NCBI GenBank assembly: GCA_963821715.1
Contig: CAWGET010000006.1
Span: forward strand, 1,054,001 to 1,118,000
Origin: CAWGET01 sp963821715
Lineage (GTDB): Bacteria; Bacteroidota; Ignavibacteria; Ignavibacteriales; Melioribacteraceae
Direction of reading: 5' to 3'
Length of the DNA: 64,000 nt
Position 1 is the stretch's first letter. Every line of letters starts with the position of its first letter. The position numbers and the translations under genes were made by a program. A model generated the notes under the pieces. It searched no databases and was not told the DNA's origin. It was given only the letters and a program-made list of their open reading frames with translations. Positions 18,635-27,749 of this stretch are shown here, piece after piece.

Positions 18635-19357
18635 TTACAAAACAAATATGAACTGAATTTCGAATTTTTCAATAATACTATCCCACATTTGAATTCCTAC
18701 ATTTTCATCGCTGTACAGTCCTTTTGGTGCATAAACATACGATAAAAGGTTAGAGGGATTTGAATATAGCCCAAAACCTAATCCCGATTTACCAAAATCA
18801 AAATAGATTGAAGGATTAAATGCAAGCGGAATCAAATTTACACTTCCTATAGCATTATCCTTTAAGGATCCTCCTTCAGACATAGCTAAGGTCGCACCAA
18901 TATTTAGGATATTTAAGCCGAGACGAGTTGTAATCGCAAACCCGTTTTTAAATACATAAGTATATTCCGGGGTTATATTCATAGAGAAAAAATCAATATT
19001 GCCAACATAAAATTTTGTTCTTTTTGGGAAATGGGCTGGAGGAGAATTAAACGTTTCAGTTCCAACTCCTAGACCAAGTCTAAAAGAGCCATCTAAAAGA
19101 ATATTGATTTGATGGCTATTATGTACAGGAATAGCAGCAATTTTAGATAATAAATAATTCCGCTGATATCTTATACCTTTTTGTTTAAGTTCCTTTCCGC
19201 CTAAGTATAGAGATGTATTAAGATACCCAAACATGTCTTTATTAACTTCGTTTGTGTAATAAACATACTTATCAAAAACACTAGTTTGAGCTGATGAAAA
19301 TGAAGCCATAAAAAGTAATAAGCAAGTTAAAGTCGCTTTAATAATGATATTCTTCAT
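18635..19357 (-). CDS. Predicted outer-membrane beta-barrel protein
   Basis: A 240-residue protein with a clear signal peptide (residues about 1-23, cleavage after SSAQ). The mature part has alternating hydrophobic strands typical of small outer-membrane barrels, for example FAITTRLGLNILNIGATLA and GLGFGLYSNP, and ends in a phenylalanine-rich strand (EIQFIFVL). No specific family recognised. It is 30 bp downstream of the caspase-like gene and probably shares its transcript, suggesting that this operon builds an envelope-located assembly. Confidence 0.68.
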   Translation of the reverse strand: MKNIIIKATLTCLLLFMASFSSAQTSVFDKYVYYTNEVNKDMFGYLNTSLYLGGKELKQKGIRYQRNYLLSKIAAIPVHNSHQINILLDGSFRLGLGVGTETFNSPPAHFPKRTKFYVGNIDFFSMNITPEYTYVFKNGFAITTRLGLNILNIGATLAMSEGGSLKDNAIGSVNLIPLAFNPSIYFDFGKSGLGFGLYSNPSNLLSYVYAPKGLYSDENVGIQMWDSIIEKFEIQFIFVL

Positions 19358-19387
19358 TGCTATTGCTCCATAATTTTTTTGAATGTA

Positions 19388-20860
19388 TCATTTCTTTATA
19401 AAAATAAAATCGCCCGTACCTTCATCCCCGGCGCGTTGTATTGTTCCGTATGCCGGAGTCTGGTTATTTATGCTGTTGTTAGTAACAGCGCTCTTTAATC
19501 TGGTATATAATATCTCGGCAGGTAAATATTTTTCCTGATTTTCCTCCAAGCGTTTAATGAGATATTGAATAAAGACACTTTTGTCCGGAACTTCTTGAAC
19601 ATATCCGCTAGTCATAGCTTTTCTGCTTTCAGATTCATAAGCAAGTTTGATGTCCGGAGTTACGTCCCTAAAAGCTTTTCGGGATTGAAATATCGATCCG
19701 CTGAAGCAGGCATCGGCAATTAATAAGGTATGTTTGGATTTTATGCTTCTAATATAATCTCTTATATCGCTGTTGGATATCCAATCGGCTCTGTTTTCTT
19801 TAATTGCATCGCTTGGTAGCCAATATCCCTGTTGAGAATTATCATAAAATAAACCGTGTCCGGCATAAAAAATCAGTAGATTATCATTGCTTTTAATCCT
19901 TCTTTCAAGATTTGAGAATGAACTGAAAATATCTCTTCGGGTGGGATTTTTCAGAAAGTAGATGTTTTCTTCTTTGAATGTGTATTTTTTTAAAAGAACG
20001 TCTTTTATTTTTTGCCCATCCTGAACAGGAAAATTGAGTTTATTTATATTTTCATCCTTGTAATTCTCAATAGCTATTATTAATGCGTGATAATCTCCGG
20101 TTACTAAAATCTCAGATCCATTTTCTACTTCTTCTTCTATTATATCGGAATTTACGGGGTTCGTATTTACCCTCTTCATCACCTGGTTTCCATATTCGTC
20201 AACAACCTCCACATCAATTATTTTGGGCATTGGATATAATTTGAGACTATATATATTTTCAAATTCATTCTCCATATCCTGATTATTCGCTGTAACTTTA
20301 TAGAGATTACTCTCATCATAAACTCTAACCCTCAGTGTCGATTCATCTACTAAAGAATCTATAACGGGCTCATCACCCGAGACAATTTTTATTCCCCTTT
20401 TAGCAGCTTGAGGCGATAATATATCTATTTCAGGAAGGCGAACATCTATTCCCGGGTCGTAATAAACTGTGAGGTGCTCAGTAGTCGCATTTCTTCTTTT
20501 GTCTTCTGCATGGATGTAAATTTCATTGAAGCCATTTTCTAATTTCTGTAGGATTGTAAAAACACTGTCTCCGCCTAAATCGATTCTTTTTTTATTTACT
20601 TCAACAAAATTGAGGCGTTTGTTATCTGCTACTAGACCTTTTAATGTTAGATAGTCAGTGTTGGAATAGATCGGCTTATCAGGAATAATATTCAGCATTG
20701 GTGCAATTATTTCCACTGTAGGTTTAATAGTATCCATAAAGGCAGAATGAGTTATTTCCAGGCTAACCGGCTCGGAGGTAATTTGAAATTTTTGAGCTAA
20801 TAGAGCGGAACTAAAATAATAAGACATTATTAAGAAGACTGTTAATTTAATCTTCATCAT
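19388..20860 (-). CDS. Secreted caspase-like peptidase (C14 family)
   Basis: A 490-residue protein with a signal peptide (residues 1-22), so it acts outside the cytoplasm. Residues about 40-245 look like beta-sandwich domains (VEIIAP, EIDILSP repeats). The C-terminal half is a caspase/metacaspase fold starting at HALIIAIENYKDE; the catalytic dyad is His335 in FYAGHGLF and Cys385 in DACFSGSIF. The family cuts after basic or acidic residues; specificity here is unknown. Two adjacent ATG codons exist, and the second (20857) has better spacing to the GGAGA ribosome-binding site. It is 12 bp downstream of the FGE-fold gene in the same direction. Active-site residues are intact. Confidence 0.9.
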   Translation of the reverse strand: MMKIKLTVFLIMSYYFSSALLAQKFQITSEPVSLEITHSAFMDTIKPTVEIIAPMLNIIPDKPIYSNTDYLTLKGLVADNKRLNFVEVNKKRIDLGGDSVFTILQKLENGFNEIYIHAEDKRRNATTEHLTVYYDPGIDVRLPEIDILSPQAAKRGIKIVSGDEPVIDSLVDESTLRVRVYDESNLYKVTANNQDMENEFENIYSLKLYPMPKIIDVEVVDEYGNQVMKRVNTNPVNSDIIEEEVENGSEILVTGDYHALIIAIENYKDENINKLNFPVQDGQKIKDVLLKKYTFKEENIYFLKNPTRRDIFSSFSNLERRIKSNDNLLIFYAGHGLFYDNSQQGYWLPSDAIKENRADWISNSDIRDYIRSIKSKHTLLIADACFSGSIFQSRKAFRDVTPDIKLAYESESRKAMTSGYVQEVPDKSVFIQYLIKRLEENQEKYLPAEILYTRLKSAVTNNSINNQTPAYGTIQRAGDEGTGDFIFIKK

Positions 20861-20872
20861 TTCTCCAATTTA

Positions 20873-22081
20873 TTAATTTCTGTTTATTTCTTTCACGACT
20901 CTAAAACCAACATCCCCTCTGGCAAAATTTGGAGGTAATGAATTGCGAACTGTAGTCCTTATTTCGAATGGAGAAGTAAACCAAGACCCTCCCCGAATAG
21001 TTTTCTCAGTTCCAAACCAGGGGCCTGATGGATTATCTTTTTTACTATGAAAATATGAGTTCCTTTCGTACCAATCCTGACACCATTCCCATACATTTCC
21101 ACTTAAATCGTATATCCCCAACTTATTCGGAAGATATTTACAGACACGCGAAGTCGTACCTAAATATTTTCCTTCGATTGTATAATTTTCGGAATCGAAA
21201 CGATGCTCTGCAAGCGGATTAAAATTAATCTTATGAGCGTCTGCAAGACTATCCCCATTTCCAAATCTAATATTTTCTCCCATTTGTCTTGCCACATACT
21301 CCCATTCCGCTTCGCTCGGCAGGCGATATCCTTTATCACGGTAGAAATTGCAATACTCATGCGCGCCATACCAAGTTACATTAACCGTGGGATAATAATC
21401 TTTTCCAGGTGCCGGTCTCCAATTAACTATTTTTCCTAATTGCTCTTTTATTAGTCCGTCCGAATGTTCGTAAAACAAGGGTTCACCTTTAAATTCGCCT
21501 GACTTCACTTCCGTACTACCATAACTTTTTATAAAATGATAAAATTGATTATTAGTAATTTCATAAGAGCTTATCTCAAAATCATCAAGGTTTACTTCAT
21601 GAAGTTTATTAGCATCGGATAAACCTTCGTGATTACGATCCCCCATAGTAAAAGTTCCGCCTTTTATTTTAACAAATTCGGGAAAACTTGTGGATCCTAA
21701 CACCCAACCTTCAATGAGGAAAACATAGTTCTCACCATTCAATTCAATGTCTTCATCAAGCGGCATCCATTTAATCGTCTTCGTATTTCCGGGTTCTATA
21801 TGGCTTCCAATGTCTCCGGTAAGTTTAGCGGGATCAATGTTAAAATCAATTCCTGCGTTTTCTGATACTAAAAGATCGATACCCAACACGTCATCCGGCA
21901 AACAACCAACTATATCGTATGTAATCATTACGGTATCGAGGTCGGAACTAACACGGAGATTAGTAAAATTTTTGCTGGTGTGAACGGTTCGAATTTGTGA
22001 TGAAACCAAATTCGTAATAAAGAGATTTAAAAGCAGAGTGAAAAAGAAAATTTTTGAAAAGGAATTAATTATGCTATTCAT
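20873..22081 (-). CDS. Secreted FGE-sulfatase-fold (SUMF1-like) protein lacking the active cysteines
   Basis: A 402-residue exported protein (signal peptide about residues 1-29). Residues about 40-125 form a beta-rich domain, and residues about 135-400 form the formylglycine-generating-enzyme fold: KIKGGTFTMGD, YEITNNQFYHF, VTWYGAHEYCNF, YRLPSEAEWEYVAR, DLSGNVWEWCQDWY, IRGGSWF and GDVGFRVV. True FGE enzymes carry two copper-binding cysteines just after the RGGS motif. Here that region reads GGSWFTSPFEIRTTV, without cysteine, so conversion of sulfatase Cys to formylglycine is not expected. A binding or structural role in the caspase cluster is more likely. It is the first gene of the minus-strand operon. 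Confidence 0.88.
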   Translation of the reverse strand: MNSIINSFSKIFFFTLLLNLFITNLVSSQIRTVHTSKNFTNLRVSSDLDTVMITYDIVGCLPDDVLGIDLLVSENAGIDFNIDPAKLTGDIGSHIEPGNTKTIKWMPLDEDIELNGENYVFLIEGWVLGSTSFPEFVKIKGGTFTMGDRNHEGLSDANKLHEVNLDDFEISSYEITNNQFYHFIKSYGSTEVKSGEFKGEPLFYEHSDGLIKEQLGKIVNWRPAPGKDYYPTVNVTWYGAHEYCNFYRDKGYRLPSEAEWEYVARQMGENIRFGNGDSLADAHKINFNPLAEHRFDSENYTIEGKYLGTTSRVCKYLPNKLGIYDLSGNVWEWCQDWYERNSYFHSKKDNPSGPWFGTEKTIRGGSWFTSPFEIRTTVRNSLPPNFARGDVGFRVVKEINRN

Positions 22082-22238
22082 ACCTTCATTCCTCGAACTT
22101 ATAATTAACAGATTTTATATGATACTTTATCAGTAGTACAAAAAAGACTAATTTTGAAATTGTTAATTAATTTTTTTATAAATATTTTAAAAAACTTGAT
22201 AAATAAAATAAGCTGATAACAAAATCGGTGCGTTCATT
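22082..22238. promoter_or_regulatory. Divergent promoter region between FGE-fold and papain-like genes
   Basis: A 157-bp AT-rich gap from which the caspase operon (minus) and the papain-like peptidase (plus) diverge. It contains the palindrome TTAATTAA and long A/T tracts. Position implies shared control of the two peptidase units; no operator could be assigned by eye. Confidence 0.4.
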
Positions 22239-23608
22239 ATGAAAAAACTATTACTAACTTTCTTCGCATTATTTATTTTTTAAATCAAAATTACTATTCT
22301 CAAAACTTCGGGAAAGGCTTAATTCTTGAGGACGAGAGTTATAGAAACGCCCCAAGCTCGGCTAAACTGATGCGGGGAGATTATCTTTCCCTACCAGATT
22401 CATTTTCCATAAAAGTATATTGTCCTACTCCTAAATCTCAGGGGAATTTATCGACCTGTACAGCCTGGGCAACAGCTTATGCAGGGAACACAATGTTAAA
22501 AGCAATAGCTTATAATTGGTCTAAAGAGAAAATCAATCAGGAAGCCTTTTCTCCTTCCTTTGTATATAATATTTTAAAGATTGATGAAAGTTGTGATAGA
22601 GGTTTGTCATTAATAGACGCTCTCGATGTTGTGAAAAATATCGGTTCAGTAAAATACTCTAGTTTTGGCTATGAATGCGACAAACAGGTCAAAAAACAAC
22701 ATATAGATGTAGCCGATGAAAATAGAATTTTTGAATACAGGGAATTATTCTGGAGAAAAAATCCAGAAAAAATAAAATTGGTAAAAAAAAGCATTTCAGA
22801 AAAAAAGCCTGTGGTAATTGGCATGGAAAGTCCGTTTGAAGTAGTAGAAAGCGATGTATGGATACCCGACTCGAATGATTACAAGACAAACTCCGCCGGT
22901 CATGCAATGGTTGTTGTGGGATACAACGATAGTCTTTATGGCGGGGCGTTTGAATTGATGAACAGTTGGGGAACCAACTGGGGCAATGAAGGTTTCATTT
23001 GGATTAGATATAAAGATTTCGATCATTTTTGTCATTTTGGATTTGAATTAATAGATAAGACCATAATACAAAATGAAAATTTCGAACTATCCGGTTCACT
23101 GATTTTTATTGATAAAAAAAATGATGATATAGAAGTTGTATTGGAAGACGGAATGTTAAAATCTCAGGAATCATATAAGTCCGAAACAAGATTCCAAGTT
23201 CTGATGTCAAACCAAAATCCAATATTCATCTACGCATTTGGAACAGATAGGAAAAATAACGGAAGTATGTTGTTTCCATTTGAAGACAGAATGTTGGCAT
23301 ATTTTCCCTACACTAACAGCAATATCGCTCTTCCTTCGGAGGATTCGTTTTACGCTTTAGATTCTACGATTGGAAAGAGTTATTTTATATTCTTGTATTC
23401 TCTTGAAAAACTGAATGCTGATAAATTTCTTGAGTTTTTAGATAAATCTGAACTTTCAGTGGAAAAGAGTATAAATCTATATTTCAATCAAAAAATTATA
23501 GATTATGAAAACATCGCTTATGATCTATCATCCGGGATAAATTTTGCTGCAAATTCAAAAAACGGGTCTATTTTGCCAATTATTGTAGAAATAGATCATG
23601 TAAAATAG
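22239..23608 (+). CDS. Secreted papain-like (C1) peptidase with DUF4384-like tail, frameshifted after the signal peptide
   Basis: The ATG at 22239 begins a signal peptide (MKKLLLTFFALFIF) that runs into a stop right after a T6 run (22276-22281). A -1 shift at that run restores a continuous protein (LNQNYYSQNFGKG...). The longest intact frame alone would start at 22370 and lack a signal. The peptidase domain has the catalytic Cys (codon 22457-22459) in QGNLSTCTAWA, the His in SAGHAMVVVGY and the Asn in MNSWGTNWG. The C-terminal ~170 residues (QVLMSNQNPIFIYAFG to SYFIFLYSLE) match the DUF4384 pattern. It is divergent from the caspase operon. A sequence error, mutation or phase-variable tract could explain the break. 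Confidence 0.8.
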
Positions 23609-23824
23609 TTGACTAACATTGATGTCTTTCAGCACTATTATGAATTAAATTTAATGTAGCATCTACACATTACAGCAGGACCGGGCGCAATTTCTATCTC
23701 TTCCGATGAATTATTTCGCACTCCGATTGCATGTTTTAATTTGTTGATTTTACCTTACATCTTCTTGAATTAATGTCGGGCAATAGCAATATTAAAATCT
23801 TAATATATAATGAGAAAGGTAAAA

Positions 23825-24487
23825 ATGATAAAAGCTGTAATTTTTGATATGGATGGACTTCTAATTAATTCCGAACCATTATGGTTTAAAGCTCGAAGAG
23901 AATTCTTTAAAAGATATGACGCAGTTTGGACTGAAGAAGATCAAATAACAAATATGGGAGTTTCTACGAAAGCCTGGGCGAGTTATATGGCTGAAAAACT
24001 GAACCACAAATTGAGTGAAGAAAAAATAGTACAAGCTATTGTTGAAAAAATGAAAACTTACTATGGGACCGGAAAACTGGAGGTGATGACAGGAGCGGAT
24101 GAGGCATTAAAATATTCTTCGGGCAAATTTAAAACCGGCTTGGCCAGCGGATCTTATAAGGAACTCCTATTTAAAGCCGTAAAATCAAATCAATGGGAAA
24201 AATATTTTGACGAAATTCTTTCGAGTGACGATCTTGAGAAAGGCAAACCCGATCCTCTTATCTATATTGAAACTTCAAAAAGACTTGGTGTTGAACCGGG
24301 CGAATCTGTAGTTGTTGAAGATTCTAATGACGGAATTAGAGCCGGAATAAATGCGGGCGCAAAAGTTATTGCGGTTCCCAACAAAAAAGAAAATCTGCCG
24401 GAGGATTTAAAAAACAAATCCGCTGCAGTTCTTGATTCGCTGAAAGAATTTACGATTGCGCTTGAGAAAATAGTTAATTCGGAATAA
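23825..24487 (+). CDS. HAD-superfamily sugar-phosphate phosphatase or phosphoglucomutase-like protein
   Basis: A 220-residue cytoplasmic haloacid-dehalogenase enzyme. Motif I is FDMDGLL with the nucleophilic first Asp, the cap is the four-helix type, motif II is LASGS, and motif IV is VVEDSNDGIRAG. Members of this subgroup are beta-phosphoglucomutases or 2-deoxyglucose-6-phosphate and hexitol phosphatases; which one cannot be said. The ATG at 23825 is preferred over one 15 bases upstream because an AGAAAGG site sits just before it. It lies alone between the papain-like gene and the AraC regulator. Confidence 0.88.
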   Translation: MIKAVIFDMDGLLINSEPLWFKARREFFKRYDAVWTEEDQITNMGVSTKAWASYMAEKLNHKLSEEKIVQAIVEKMKTYYGTGKLEVMTGADEALKYSSGKFKTGLASGSYKELLFKAVKSNQWEKYFDEILSSDDLEKGKPDPLIYIETSKRLGVEPGESVVVEDSNDGIRAGINAGAKVIAVPNKKENLPEDLKNKSAAVLDSLKEFTIALEKIVNSE

Positions 24488-24555
24488 AAGAATATGGTAA
24501 TTAAATGCTTTTCGAGATCAAGTTTAAATAATAGTTCCGAATCCGTTTGACTTTT

Positions 24556-25416
24556 TCATCCGGGAATAGAATTCTTTCGTTTCAGTTGTCTAAATCTTTT
24601 TGGTGAAATATCATATTTTAATTTAAATAGATGATAAAAATGACTCAAGTTTTCAAACCCGCTTTCAAAAGAAATAAAGGGAATATTCTCATCTGTCGAG
24701 GTTAACAAATTAGCGCTGTAATTCAACTTAAGGTTATTAATAAATTTAGTCGGAGTAACTCCGATATATTTTTTAAACTCGCGGCTGAGATGCTCTTTTG
24801 TTTTACCGGAAATATCTACCATTATTTTTATTCCCTGCACAAAGTTTTCTTTTTTCTGCATTTCTGTTACAGTTTCTTCCAGCCATTCGGGCATAGTGCT
24901 TTTTTCTTTCCAGTTTTCTTTCGAAAAATGAGTGGATAAAATTTCAGCCAATAGAATTCTAAGTCGGGTTTTTATTTGATCTTTTTCCCGGATCGGCAAT
25001 AGATGAAGCCTTTCGAATTTTTGTTTTAAAATATTTTTCTCTGTTTCCGTTAACAACTTTGAAGGCGCAAATCTGCTTTTTAATAACCTTTCCGATTCGA
25101 AACCTTTGCCGAGATAGTTAAACAATTCCATTAAGGTCTTTGGAGGAAATGCCAGATTGATTATTTCGCACGTGCTTTTTTCATACTTCATAAAATTATG
25201 AATGTCGGAAGGTCTTATCAGGACTAACGAACCTTTTCCCAAGATAAACTCAGCTGCGTTTATAGTATGTATTAATTTACCTTTTGTTACCAGAAATATT
25301 TCATAAAAATCGTGTGTGTGACGTATAGTAATTTCTTTTATTGATCTATGAAATGCGTAGTGAATTTCTGTTTCAGGATCGATTATATCTTGTGTATAAA
25401 TCTTTAATCTTTTCAT
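24556..25416 (-). CDS. AraC-family transcription regulator with cupin sensor
   Basis: A 286-residue regulator. The N-terminal half is a cupin-like effector domain (ITIRHTHDFYEIFLVTKG, LIRPSDIHNF). The C-terminal ~100 residues contain two helix-turn-helix motifs, the second in SFESGFENLSHFYHLFK followed by SPKRFRQLKRK. Start is the ATG at 25416; an upstream in-frame TTG is less likely. It is divergent, over a 100-bp gap, from the glycyl radical enzyme genes, which are its likely targets, perhaps with the adjoining sugar genes. Effector probably a sugar or derivative, by analogy. Confidence 0.9.
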   Translation of the reverse strand: MKRLKIYTQDIIDPETEIHYAFHRSIKEITIRHTHDFYEIFLVTKGKLIHTINAAEFILGKGSLVLIRPSDIHNFMKYEKSTCEIINLAFPPKTLMELFNYLGKGFESERLLKSRFAPSKLLTETEKNILKQKFERLHLLPIREKDQIKTRLRILLAEILSTHFSKENWKEKSTMPEWLEETVTEMQKKENFVQGIKIMVDISGKTKEHLSREFKKYIGVTPTKFINNLKLNYSANLLTSTDENIPFISFESGFENLSHFYHLFKLKYDISPKRFRQLKRKNSIPG

Positions 25417-25516
25417 AAATATCAATATAATACAATTTTTTAATCATTTACAAACAAGATTTTGATAGTGAATATTATTAAATATAAATAGTGTTAATAA
25501 GAAGACATCAAATAAT
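25417..25516. promoter_or_regulatory. Divergent control region of araC-like regulator and glycyl radical enzyme
   Basis: 100 bp of very AT-rich sequence between the divergent genes, the natural place for the AraC-type operator. A TTTTGATAGT stretch and a downstream TAAATA lie before the plus-strand start, but they do not make a confident promoter. Confidence 0.4.
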
Positions 25517-27430
25517 ATGAACAAAAAAGATTTTAAAGTAGAAAAAGAGTTTACAAGAATTTACAAAGAATTTAGAAACAGCCCGCTGCCTGTGCGAGAA
25601 GCAAATTGTCTTAAGGCGCAGTATCCAGGATATTTTGCCTCAATAGAAAAAAGCGATCTATTTGCAGGAAGAATAGATCACGGCTTAGTCGGTTTCAGTC
25701 CCGATGAATGGGGTTCAACTGCTTTCGGTTACTACTGCCAATTCGAAGAACTAGAAAAAGAAATTGCAGAACCTCTTTATTCCGATCAGGAAAGAGAAGA
25801 GATAAAAGATATAATCGATTTCTGGAAAGATGAAGATACTTCTGTAAAATTGAGAAATGCTTATCCCGAAAAAATGAAAAAATATCTTCCATCTGATAAC
25901 TGGATGAATTCCTCTGGGATCGCTTTTCCTCTTTACAGATTAACCGGTGGCAATGTTAACTTCGATAAATTACTAAAACTCGGAATTCCCGGGCTCAGAA
26001 AAGAGATAGAACTTCACGCTGAAAAATCGGACGAAGAGACAAAATCATTTTACGAAGGTTCCTTAATCGCTCTAGATGTCCTTAACTCCGTTTTTGATTT
26101 TTACATAGAACAGACCAAAGTTTTTTCATCAAACACCGGCGATGCACAATGGAAATTGGAATTAAATAACATCGCCAACACACTTGAAGCAATTAAAATA
26201 AGCGCACCTAAAAATCTTCGCGAAGCAATACAGCTCTTCTGGCTTTATTCTCTTATCGGAGATATTCGGAATTACGGGAGAATGGATGTTTATCTCGGAG
26301 ACTTCCTCGCAAAAGATCTTAATGACAAAGTTTTAAATGAAGACGATGCACTGAAACTACTGCAGTCGTTATGGAAACTGATGGCTGCAAGAAACACTAG
26401 AGTGCACGGAAGAATAATAATCGGGGGACTTGGACGCAGAAATGAAAAAAATGCCGATCTGTTTGCTCTCCTTGCAATGGAAGCTACTCGCACTGTTCAC
26501 GATATTGAACCTCAGCTTTCAGTAAGAATTTATTCGGGAATGAATGAGGAACTTTATGAGAAAGCTCTCGATGTATTATCTGAAGGAAGGACTTTCCCGA
26601 TAATTTATAATGACGATGTAAATGTTCCTTCAGTAATAAAAGCTTTTAATTTCCCAAAAGATGAAGCGCTTCAATATGTTCCATTTGGCTGCGGCGAATA
26701 TATTTTGGATCATTCGAGTTTCGGGACTCCGAGCGGAGTAATAAATTTACTCAAGGCTTTGGAGGTCACTCTTCATAATGGTTATGATCCGTTTACAGGA
26801 AAACTGATTGGAATACAATCAGGCGAATTTAAGGATTTTGAAAGTTTTGAAGATTTATGGAATGCTTACAAAAAACAGGTTGAATTTTTTGTCGATCTGA
26901 TGGCACAGCAGGAAGAGCTCGAATATAAAATCGCCGGCGAGTCTGCACCGTTTTTGTTTATGAGTCTTCTTTACGATGATTGTATTGAAAAGGGGAAAGG
27001 AATATTTCAAGGCGGAATTCGATATCTCGGTGGTACACTGGAAACTTACGGGAACACAAATACAGCAGACAGTTTAACGTCAATAAAAAATTTAATCTTT
27101 GAAAAGAAAAAAATAGATAAACCAGAATTACTGAATGCGCTTGATTCAAATTTTGAAGGATTAGAAGAACTCCGAAAAAAATTATTAAGCGAACCTAAGT
27201 ACGGCAATGATAACGAGCAGGCGGACGATATGCAGGTTAAAGTCCACGAGCATATCTGCAAATATGTACAGAGCCAGAAAGAAAAGACAAATCTGCATTC
27301 TTATCTAGTGGTGATAATTAACAATTCCGCCAATACATTGATGGGACATTATACTTCCGCATCGGCAGACGGGCGTTTATCCGGGACTTACATGAATAAC
27401 GGGAACGCGCCAAGCGGGCGGAGCGGATAA
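25517..27430 (+). CDS. Glycyl radical enzyme, main part (frameshifted before the glycyl domain)
   Basis: About 635 residues of a pyruvate-formate-lyase-like glycyl radical enzyme, an oxygen-sensitive catalyst. The thiyl-radical cysteine is Cys392 in PFGCGEY, with a Glu two residues later as in diol dehydratases and eliminases (which read GCVE). The valine-to-glycine change and surrounding sequence do not match a subclass I recognise, so the substrate is open. The frame stops at 27430 after NAPSGRSG; a +1 shift around the GGG at 27416-27418 continues into ADKEGVTAMLNS and the glycyl domain. Joined length would be about 743 residues, normal for the family. As written, the enzyme would be inactive. 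Confidence 0.82.
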   Translation: MNKKDFKVEKEFTRIYKEFRNSPLPVREANCLKAQYPGYFASIEKSDLFAGRIDHGLVGFSPDEWGSTAFGYYCQFEELEKEIAEPLYSDQEREEIKDIIDFWKDEDTSVKLRNAYPEKMKKYLPSDNWMNSSGIAFPLYRLTGGNVNFDKLLKLGIPGLRKEIELHAEKSDEETKSFYEGSLIALDVLNSVFDFYIEQTKVFSSNTGDAQWKLELNNIANTLEAIKISAPKNLREAIQLFWLYSLIGDIRNYGRMDVYLGDFLAKDLNDKVLNEDDALKLLQSLWKLMAARNTRVHGRIIIGGLGRRNEKNADLFALLAMEATRTVHDIEPQLSVRIYSGMNEELYEKALDVLSEGRTFPIIYNDDVNVPSVIKAFNFPKDEALQYVPFGCGEYILDHSSFGTPSGVINLLKALEVTLHNGYDPFTGKLIGIQSGEFKDFESFEDLWNAYKKQVEFFVDLMAQQEELEYKIAGESAPFLFMSLLYDDCIEKGKGIFQGGIRYLGGTLETYGNTNTADSLTSIKNLIFEKKKIDKPELLNALDSNFEGLEELRKKLLSEPKYGNDNEQADDMQVKVHEHICKYVQSQKEKTNLHSYLVVIINNSANTLMGHYTSASADGRLSGTYMNNGNAPSGRSG

Positions 27431-27446
27431 AGAAGGCGTAACTGCT

Positions 27447-27749
27447 ATGCTGAATTCTATCGTAAAACCGGATTCTTCATTTCACGCCGGAGCTGTTCAG
27501 AATATGAAGTTCAGCAAAAAAATGTTTACAGAAAATCGTGCTGAGCTAAAAGCGCTTCTTAAAACTTATTTCGATAAGGGCGGAACTCAGGCGATGATTA
27601 CTGTTGTGAACAGAGATGATCTGGAAAATGCTATTAAAAATCCTGAAGAGTACAGTCATATATTTGTTAGAGTAGGCGGATTTACTGCACGTTTTATAGA
27701 TTTAAGTGAAGATGTACAAAAAGATATTTTAAGCAGAACATTATATTAA
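27447..27749 (+). pseudogene. Glycyl radical enzyme, C-terminal glycyl domain (second frame)
   Basis: Holds the conserved glycyl-radical segment RVGGFTARF; the second Gly (codon 27678-27680) would carry the radical. It is the C-terminal end of the enzyme starting at 25517 and not an independent gene. The sequence from KEGVTAML through the end is what family members carry directly after the NGNAP segment. The TAA stop overlaps the ATG of the activase gene (TAATG), so both were translated as a coupled pair before the frame changes, if these are real. Stand-alone glycyl domains (GrcA-type spares) exist, but the lack of a gap or start signal argues against that here. Confidence 0.75.

Noticed and set aside
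20873..22081. FGE-fold protein as the maturase for the sulfatase at 53.5-55.0 kb
   Set aside because: It is exported and lacks both catalytic cysteines, while the sulfatase appears cytoplasmic.
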